From: Syngnathus acus
Lineage: Eukaryota > Chordata > Actinopteri > Syngnathiformes > Syngnathidae
Length of the DNA: 64,000 nt
Assembly: GCF_901709675.1 (NCBI RefSeq)
Contig: NC_051092.1
Span: 13,390,491 to 13,454,490 of the forward strand
Direction: 5' to 3'
Shown here: positions 30,611 through 39,900 of the stretch, piece after piece
Layout of the letters: the number at the start of each line of letters is the position of its first letter
Position numbering within the stretch: position 1 is the stretch's first letter
Notes under the pieces: model-generated
Databases searched by the model: none
What the model was told of the DNA's origin: nothing
The model's input: the letters and a program-made list of their open reading frames with translations, nothing else
Made by a program: the position numbers and the translations under genes

Positions 30611-30682
30611 CTCCCCGTCGGGGAATCGAACCCCGGTCTTCCGCGTGACAGGCGGAGATACTGTCCACTATACTAACGAGGA
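30611..30682 (-). tRNA. trnad-guc: tRNA-Asp(GUC), array copy 78 (outermost, cd82 side)
   Basis: Consensus gene, terminator T5. Homology to the array stops about 7 bp upstream of its 5' end (ggtacc, then unique sequence), so it lacks the spacer carrying the AT-rich upstream element of the other units. The next gene to the right, cd82, is divergent from it. Confidence 0.9.
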
Positions 30683-30688
30683 AGGTAC

Positions 30689-30978
30689 CGTTAGGGAGTG
30701 ACTATGTTATTTTATTCAATATCATTTTGCAAAACAAAGTGACTGAACGTAGTTATACACTGTGGAAAACTCCAAATAAAATGTGTGGCCTAACTGTATG
30801 GTGGTGAATGGACAGGAGTGGGTTAAACCAGATCGACCGCGCGGGGGGGGGGTGCTCTTGTGAGAATGAGCACTTCTCAGGACGCGCACGCGCATAATCT
30901 CACCAGCAAGCAGGCAGTTGGAGTCACTCACACGCGTGTATCAAGACTCGAAAAAACTCGGTGATTTGAAAGAAACAA
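30689..30978 (+). promoter_or_regulatory. cd82: Putative cd82 promoter and 5' non-coding exon
   Basis: After the array ends, a G10 run and a CpG-containing stretch (30835-30930) lead to gaaacaa|gtaagt, a strong splice donor at 30979. No earlier coding frame fits cd82, and the first coding exon has only 10 nt of leader, so an upstream non-coding exon is required. The transcription start is not resolvable from sequence. The outermost tRNA gene is divergent, with its 5' end about 300 bp from the donor. Confidence 0.45.
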
Positions 30979-33836
30979 GTAAGTTCGTCTTAACATTATT
31001 GAGGTTTTTATCACGTACGAACTAATTTAAAAGGTATACTGTAAACGGTTGCTTACCTTTGTCGTATTTTTGCCGTTCCTTGCGTGTGATTTATTTTGTT
31101 GTTGTTTTGGCCCCAAAGTAAAAACGTCGACTTTCCAAAATGGCTTGTTAAATACTTTTAATTTTTGCCGTGTTATTTCTATAATCGCCTGAAACACATT
31201 TTGAAGCTCATGTACCTCGACGCAAGACTTTGTCAAACTGCCAGCCAGATGTGAATGTTAATGTTGACACGTTTGTTGTCTCTTTAACATATTAACGTTC
31301 TCATTTTGAAATAGTTGTGTGGTAGATTTACGTTTTTGTGTCATGTTTAAAAACTGTATTGTAAACTCACTCGAAATAAGTTGGTACCACTCGGTTTGGC
31401 AGCATAGCATAGCATAGTAAAGTAAAGCTGCTCCATTTATTCAACTAATTCTAATGTTTTCCATGAAAAATATAATTGACACAACGCAACTATTGATTTA
31501 ATATTTAGAGCTGCATTGCATCTAAAAGATTTTTTTAGACCTCTTTCATGTAGTTCTTGAAATACAAATACAGTTTATCCCTGTAAACTAATGTATAATC
31601 ACAACTCTAAATTCCCACCTACTCTATTTCCTTTGAAGGAAAAGGAGATTCAACAATGGGTGGTGTTTTTTGTTTGTTTTTTTGTCTGTGGGGAGCGGCA
31701 CGATATTGTGGTTGACCAGCAGACACCGAGGAACAATCATTGTAAACCATTATTAATTCCGCTTTTGAAGTGGCGTAAGATTGCAATGACAAAATCTAGT
31801 CAGACTCTCATACATGGTGTCTGGAAGCCCCCTTTTTTTTTTTGCCACCACTGATGAATCATTGTCTACGCAAATATCCTGTGACATCACACACTGTAAT
31901 CAACATCCAGATGGTATCACCAAGAAGACTTTTCCCCTACCTGTGTGGATGCTATCTCAGGCCAACCATTTATTTTTCCACCAACGTATCCTCTTGTAGG
32001 GTCATAGGGAAGCTAAGAATAACACACTGTGAGGCTAACACTGAATTGGTTGCCTATTTTGTGAACCACTGCACTACCAACAATCATGTAAAAGAAGATA
32101 ATGAACTCAAGTGCCGTGTTAATGCAGATATAGGATTCTATGACTGTATCAAAGGCTTTATTACCAGGATACCACAAGAGGGTCATGTTGGAGCAGATGC
32201 TTGACAGATGTTTAAATGGGTCAGATATTGATATAACAAGAGTGGATAAAGGTAGGTCGAGCCCTACTGCCTTCAGGGCTGTGTTTGACCCATGCTGGGT
32301 CCATTAGACATGTAGCCATCTGCCACTCACGCTGCCTCTAATACAGTATAGATGTGGCAAACTGAGAAGGTTACTTTAGAATGAAGTCTATAAGCAATGA
32401 TTTCAGATGACCACATCTCTAACCTAAATTACTATTGAAGAAACGTAGCAGGCTTGTCATTTCCTGTGCTCGACTCTCTTTGTTGAAGCTACGCCGGTAG
32501 CCTATTTAATGGCACATTTTCAAAAGGCCGTTTTCGGAATGGGCTTCTGTTTACTAACAATGTGAAAACCATTTTAATCTACACTACTACGGTCCGTAAA
32601 TCCACAAAGCAATCTTCTTTGAGGATTATATTCTTTCATGACTATCGGTTGTGTGCTCGGGTTTAGCACAAAATTGTTGCTATTTGGGTCATCTCGCTAG
32701 CAGATGCTCTTTTCACAAGCCAAATGTTTTATGGTGATTATACAAGATTTGTTTACCCTTCAAAAAGTTTTCTGACTTGTGTTTTATGACATATTTCACA
32801 TCTGAAATTTACGAGCAGTCGGCTACGTGACCACAGCCCATGGTGCTGAAAGTCAAGGCAAAACCACAAGCTTGTCGACGATGTTGACCCCTGAAGGTTA
32901 CTACCACAGCAGCACTTTTATTCATATCTGGGCTATATTCCAGTTAGCCTAATAGCATGGTTGGCTAAGTCATATTTAAACGATTTCGGGAAAACGAGAC
33001 TAAATATAAGCCTAGATGCCTTAATTCAACATTTACGGATTACAATGACCTTGGTTTTGACGAGTCGTGTTCTGCCTTTGTATGTAAGAAATGCTTTTCC
33101 TTTCGATTACTGAGCCGTTAGTTGTCTTTGAAGCCACCCAGTGTTCTCAAGTAACCACCACCGCTGGCTATATTTTGTGTGCCAGTCAAGGAAAAAGCCT
33201 GGCTTTGGTAAATATTTATTTAGCACTTTTGGAGTGGGGCCTTCTCATCCTGTTGCTAGGGAGCTCCATAAAGTGTTCCTACTGTGCTTGTATGTGGCGC
33301 TGGTCTGGTGTACAGCTGTTTCTCAAAAGGAAAGTATTGCTCATACTACTGAGATGCAGTCATACACAGGGAGGACTTGTTCTGTCATGCGATTGTGACA
33401 AAGTGTAGCAAACTAGTTGCGACGCAGATGGCACTTTATCGTGTCCAAACTGTGTATTGTCAGACGGCCTCTGTTCCACTTTTTCAGGCTTGTACGTCAT
33501 CTGGTCACATGGTTTATGCTTTTGCAAACTTGTTGCGACAAGTAAAGCCAGCTTGCTTTTGATTACATTAGTGGGCTTTGTCACCAAAGTGTGCCATTTA
33601 GACTTTTTAGGGTCTTTGTGAAGAAACCTAAAAATAAAAAAAAACTCTTCACAGAATTGGTAAGCATCGAATCTGTTAAACTTTCCATTCTTCTTACACT
33701 GTGGTTTGACCTTCTCCAGAGAAACTGCTTTTGTATAATTATCTCTTCTCCATCTGTGTTTTTTACATTTCTTGCACACGCTGGCTATCCAAAATAAAAA
33801 GCAACCGCTGCACTGTGTTTACGATGTGTCTGGCAG
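30979..33836 (+). other. cd82: cd82 first intron (inferred)
   Basis: 2.86 kb with no recognised gene or full transposon. The acceptor AG at 33835-33836 leaves a 10-nt leader before the start codon. Confidence 0.55.
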
Positions 33837-33846
33837 AATCGCAACC

Positions 33847-33909
33847 ATGTCGAAAGGATGCATCACCGTCACCAAGTATTTTCTCTTCCTCTTCAATCTC
33901 ATCTTCTTT
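33847..33909 (+). CDS. cd82: cd82 coding exon 1
   Basis: 21 codons, N terminus and first half of membrane segment 1. Donor gtaagt. Confidence 0.94.
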
Positions 33910-36900
33910 GTAAGTAACCGCCGATTCACAATTGTGCATTTGGTCCTGTTTCACTTTTTTATTTCTCGGAATTACAGTTTTCGCTTACTACGTTGCTACT
34001 GTCAAGTATTTAGGATTATGTTTTGCAAGTATCCACCCCCTTTTTTTTTCTCCCCCATGTGGAGCACCAAATGTCCCACTTGGTTTGCCTGGTGGCACAG
34101 CAGAGCCCAGCAGATGGTGTATTAAGGTTTATTGCCATCTTGTTTTGACGGGGCACAACATGAAGTCAGGGCCAGATGAAACTGAACTCTTAAAAATGAG
34201 GAAGTCTGGACCTTCCCAATGAGTTTGTATTCCTGAAAGAAAGCTTTTGATATGCGTCTTAGGAAGTGTGTGTTGCCGTCTGTCCATGTGTACACACATT
34301 AGTGGACGCCAGGAACTGGTGGGCTAATGATGACGGCCCGGGGCTCAATAGTCCAACTTAATGAACACCTCTCAACCAGGGCTCTAATTATTGCTCGAGT
34401 GCTGGGGAGGGGTTCCATAACCCCTCATCTACCACCCCAAAAAAAAAAAAACACTGTGCCCCTCAACTGCCTCACAAGAACCATCATCATCACATCAAAG
34501 ATTTGCTCTTAGCCTCATGACCTCAGTAGAGGTGTACCAGAGTTTTTTGGGCAGGCGAAATATTCTACTCAAGAGATCATGATGAAACAACTCGAACATA
34601 ATACCTCCATTTTTTTTTGTCATTCGTCTGTAATGCAGTGCCATAATTAACAAAAGACAAGGACTGCAGAATAAAGGTTACTGTATCAACTATTTGTATG
34701 TAGTACTTTTGTTATGTTGTATTTATCCAGTTTTGTAGCACAGAAGTTCACAGCAGTTTGCTTTCACACAATTCTGACATCCCAGTGAATGCACAGAAAC
34801 ATATGGAAGTAGCACAAATAAGGCTTACCAAGTGATAATTGGATTAATTTGAGATGTAACAGGCCTCATAACCAAGACTTGCACCCCAACAAGAGTTATT
34901 TAATTTTCCCTTAAGTGTGTGGTGGCCTGACTCTTTTCTATTGTATTTACTTTCTTAGGTCTTTGGAGCGTTGATCATGGGCTTTGGACTATGGGTTCTC
35001 TTTGATACCCAGAGTTTCATTGCTGTTCTACGTAAGTGTCTGAACGCACACACATGCACACACATGCTTGCCCTCCAACTGCCACGTCCTGGTGTGATAA
35101 TGCTCCGTAAACATTCAGCACATTTGACCCCAGTCAGTTCTGCTGACTGGAGACTGCCTGCTCTATGGAATAAATGTGGATTACCTCTCAGGAGGCTGAT
35201 TGCAGAAGAACAATGTAAGCATGTTCACACCAGACCCCAAAAACTGAAACAATATGACTTATTCAGCCCCCCCAAAACCGCAGGCGGCTGAGTGAACATG
35301 CTCTTACCATTTCAAGACTTCTCAAGTTGTCTAGTCTTATCATGGAGAAGAACACTTTTTGTTTTTGTGCGACGTTGTACCTTGAACCCGGCAGCTCTCA
35401 ATGTCATCTCACACCTCTACAGATGTTGTTACGGTTCTAGTTCTCCCCAAGAATCCAGAGCTTCCACATAGTTGCAAACAGGAACATTATCAGATAACAT
35501 AGCACAATGATAACATTGTTCAAAAATATAATGGAACCAAATTCCAGCGTTGCCTCAGAAGAGCAAACCAGGATGGAAAGGTATCAAGTATAAATCTGTA
35601 CAGCTAAGCCCTTGCTTTATTCATTCCAGATGTGTCTTTGCTTAGCGAAGCAAAGTTTCCTTCTCTCCTAAGTTGGAAATTTATTGTCTGCCTTTGTTAT
35701 GGTGTGAAAGATATATATAGCATTTCTTCTATGTATGTGTACCACCTGTCTTCGCATGCTAGTCTGAAAGAGGTCAAAAGTATATGGATGGTTCTCAGAA
35801 ATGGTGGTCCGCTCCGGGCTGTGGATGATGACCCAGTTTACCCGCTTTAAAATCAATCACCAGAATGCACCAATTCCAATATTGCGTTGCCAATGCAGAG
35901 ATAAACCCAAAATTAAACATTATTTGCGTGCGAATGTATTTTGCGCCGTCGATATCTGCTGCTTCCTGTTTGTGACTTGTCAAATCTTGAATCTCTTGTC
36001 GACGTGTAAAGGAGCCCGAGAATAGATCAGTTTCAAAAGCAGTTGGAACCAATAAGATGACTGAGCGAAAGTGCATTACAATAAATCGAGTTCCACACTG
36101 TCCATAATGTGACGATGCGTTTGCAGAAAAAAGGCACGCGATTACCTTGATCCACCTTCATCCCCAAAAGTCACACTCGCACATGACAGCATAGCGATTC
36201 AAGTGTACCAATAATTAGGTACTTGAGTGTTTTGCGTCCATGTAACAACTGAGTAGGCCAGATCATTCAACAATCTCCTGCAAACAAAGGGCTGAGTCAA
36301 CTGGTTTTATTTAGTCATAGCAAGCTGAAGGGAGGTTTGATTTCAAGCATCCATTTGTTTTTAATAGGTTCAGTTTTGGGCTCACCTCACACACTCTTGG
36401 AGCATGATTTCTAAGAATAACCCACTCGCACTCACAACACTTTGAAACCGTTATCCAGATCTGTTTGAATTTCTTTCCAGTTCTATGATGAATTTAACAC
36501 TTTAACAAAGACCTTGAGTCCTTAACAAGGCATATTTGAGTTTTGTCTTGTCTTCTTCCTGTTGCTGCCCGCAGAACATTCTCAGCAAGGTCATTCAAAG
36601 CTGAGTTTGCTTATCACCAGTCCAGGCATCAAGCACATAAAAGCAAGAATAGTATTTTTCATCCCTTCAAGAGCCAGCAGAGCTTTTATGATACCCCGTC
36701 TGCTCCTCCAAAGATAGTCGTGACCCTTCTTCCCTGAGCGTCCCCCTCCATTTGGGACTCGGTGACCTTCCAACCCGGTCGCCCTTTCATTCTACTATAT
36801 CGACCTCACTGAAAGTCTGTTGCTGCGGTGCATAGAAAAGCAAACAAAAACACAAAGCTTTGTGAAGCGATGCTTATTCATTCGCAGTATTCTCTGAAGT

Positions 36901-39900
36901 TGCACCATTGTTAGACATGAACAGGAACTCTTTATCCTCAGTTTCCATTTATTATTATACCCTATATAAATAGAGGTTGCTTCCATAACTGCAGGCAAAA
37001 AGACATTGGGAATGTTTTTTGTTAAAAAAAAAAATACAAAACTTCTCTTCTTCCCTCACACCCAGCTTTCCATAGCCAGAGTGGAGCAAAACACATTTTC
37101 CGACATTCTGAGCAAAAGTAAATTTAGAAATGCTAAACGTCTTTGCCATCACTTTTTCTCCCGAGTGTATACATGCTGAATCTTTGCTTGTATTTACAGT
37201 CGGACCTTCCATGCCAATCACTCCTCCCTTAGCCACTCTCTCAAAGGTCCCATATGAAACTATTTTGGAGGAGACTTGGCCGCAAGCAAGGTCCGACGCA
37301 TCATGGAACAATGTAGTACAGAGGCTAACAGTTTCTGACTCAAGCCATGTTCATGTTTAAAGCTCACAAGAAGACAGCAGGAAGTCTGTCAAATGGATTT
37401 CAAGCCACCTGGCAGAGTGCCTAAAAGGAAATACTTCACTGGAACTTTACAAGCTTTTTTCTTTCAAGAAGAGACAAACTGTCCAGTGAAACTTCGTCGT
37501 ACTGGGAACAATAAACAGATAAAGGCTACAGTCATGATAAAGAGCTCGCAAGTCACTGCAAAAATAACTTAATGAACTTACTGCTGACCTCTGTGTGACC
37601 AGTCTCTAAATTCAAGAATAGTGTTTAAAAGTTTTTTCCACATATAATTAATGTCTTCATAAGAACGTGAGTTTATTTTTTTTAGACTAAGAACAAGTGT
37701 CATTTCCTGACACTTGGCTGGTCAAGGCAACCAGTAAAGAGATATACTGTGGGAACACTTCACGGTATTCTCGTATGACTGGTTTAGAGTATGATGGATA
37801 TTTTGATCATGTCTGGCCTAATGAGATGAGCACACAACCATGTAAAGCATCAGCGCACGATTAAGTATATGTGGTTGGTTGCCAAGAAGCGACAAAGCGC
37901 AGCCGTGGATGAGCTGCTGCAGCTGCCAGGCCAGGCTCTTGGCAACGGTGTGGAGTGAATTATCTGATTCTGGCCAGTTTATTCCACCTTGGAAATATTC
38001 CACGGCTCTCATTTTCAGATTTTTTGTTATGGTTGGTTTTCAACACAGATAACACATGGCAACATAGTGACTTGTGATTTATCTCCTCTGGAAACCTCCA
38101 ATCTACCATTTCATTCCCCCCAACTGTTCCAGAGAGAGCAGGCAATCAGTTAATCTCGCCACATATTTTACTTGTCTCGCTTCAACTCTAGCTAGCTGAT
38201 AATGTTCGAGAAATGCTTTTTTTGGGAAAAAGTATTTCATTCTGTTTGCTTTAAGGAGCTTTGTTATTTTTTTTGTTCACTGTGACTAGCCATATCAAAT
38301 TCGTTTGCGTGTGAGCTGAAATCATTTTGGAAACATTTTCTGTGGTTACAGCAGAAAAAGAAGAGCGGAGTTTATTAAGAAACCGCGTGGTTTCTTATCT
38401 CCCAAAAATGTCCAATGCAGTTTCGGTTCTTTTTTCCCCTCAACTCTCATATCAACTCTTGTTTTGTTTTGTTTTTTACTCTTTTCTGCAGAAGAATCGT
38501 CAGACACGGTGAAAGTGGCTTCCTACATCCTCATTGGAGTGGGGTCCTTGTCAATGGCCATGGGCTTCTTTGGCTGCATTGGAGCCATCTACGAGATTCG
38601 TTGTCTTCTCGGTCTGGTGAGCAGTTACATCCACTTGGATCTCAGACACTAACGGGACACGTTCAATTGCAGAGACAGAGAGATGGTCACGACGTGTGGA
38701 GATCAAAATAATGCGGATATCAAAAGAAAATATGTTTGATAAAATATTTGTGATTCTCACAACCGAGTCAAAGTCCAGTCAAAGCAATCACAACACATCC
38801 ACACAACGCTGACTACAATGATCAACTCTGATGTATGTTGTCTTTGGCTTTTTACTCCAACCTCAAATTCGAAAGTCATGTCATATCCAGCAACAGCCCT
38901 GCATCTTAGTCATGACCACACGGCCAACTAATTGTTTTGTAAATCATGTTGGTCATCCAAACTTCCCGTAATTCCCTTGCATTTCTTCCTGAGACTGAAA
39001 TAGCGGAAAGCCTAAAACCATGCTTTGCATGTCTACAAAATTGACCGCAGTAGTTAATCATCTCTTTATTGGTGTTCTCTACTGTTATTTCAAACTATTA
39101 TTAGAACAGAACCCCTGTTTGCTTACAAGAAACCTGCTTGAATTGCACCTGTCTGGTTAAGAACACATGACAAATTCTTGCTGATGTGAAACCCGATAGC
39201 GTCTGTACTCATGTATGCTTGCAGCATGTGGTGACTGACCGAGATGGGTGCGCGTGGGGGGGGACAGGGATAAAGGCCAGGAAGATGTAGCGAATGGGCG
39301 GAGAAGGAGGGGGCCGGGGGTCTACGTGGCCTCTTGTGTTGGCCGTTAATTGTAGAGCTGCTGTTGACCTACTTCTTTTCCCAGTGACAGTAAGCAGCTG
39401 CCTCAGGACCTCCTAGCAATTTCCAAAACATACCACAAGCCCTAGAGATAATGTGTGAAACAGTGTCCTTCCCACACAGTTAAAAATGAAATGTGAAGAG
39501 GTCTGACTGGTTAAAATATACATCACAGCCATTATTATTGCTTGCAGTGTTTCTCGGTCTCATTTGAACATCGCTCTTGTTGTGTTCATCCCCAACAGTA
39601 CTTCACCTGTCTGCTGCTCATCCTTATTGCCCAAGTGACCGCCGGAGTTCTCATCTACTTCCAAAGAGATCGGGTGAGACGCTTACTTCTGTGTTCTTTT
39701 TGAGTTGCTCAGCCCTGCTCAGAATGCCGCCCGCCCGCTCACCCGCCACCTTTTCTCGCATTGCGGCAGCTGTGGCCTGCCAGGTGTTTGCGCTTCCTCA
39801 TGCCACAGCTGTGAGCATAAGCCTCCTGCTTCCTGTGGTGAAACACTCTTTCATAGCGCGACAAGTGAAACGTCACAGGATGTTGTTGTTTTTTTGTTTG

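Larger units (their letters stand above)
15100..30688 (-). repeat. Tandem array of ~167-bp tRNA-Asp(GUC) units, 78 copies
   Basis: The unit is a 72-bp tRNA-Asp gene on the minus strand plus ~95 bp of spacer, with gene starts 162-171 bp apart. Read in the tRNA sense, each unit has an AT-rich TAATATTTTT about 20-30 nt upstream, box A TAGTATAGTGG, box B GGTTCGATTCC, the GTC anticodon, and usually T5-T9 starting about 5 nt past the gene. Two spacer lengths dominate, differing in the tgatttcttttaag versus tgtttttttaag stretch. Units 1-74 are contiguous, a hAT element splits copy 74, and 75-78 follow it. Blocks of several units are duplicated at offsets near 502, 1508, 1515 and 2842 bp. Promoter, terminator and folding parts argue for a true gene cluster rather than SINE debris, but expression is not shown. 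Confidence 0.97.

Noticed and set aside
15100-30688. Regular repeats suggesting a CRISPR array
   Set aside because: The repeat is a full tRNA gene with a conserved, non-variable spacer in a vertebrate genome. CRISPR needs short repeats with unique spacers.
15100-30688. tRNA-derived SINE family instead of genes
   Set aside because: Units are strictly tandem, all on one strand, with no A-rich tail or target duplications, and each gene ends in a Pol III terminator.
33360-33779. 139-codon minus-strand frame in the first cd82 intron
   Set aside because: Low-complexity Lys-rich peptide with no family resemblance, lying in an intron; expected by chance.
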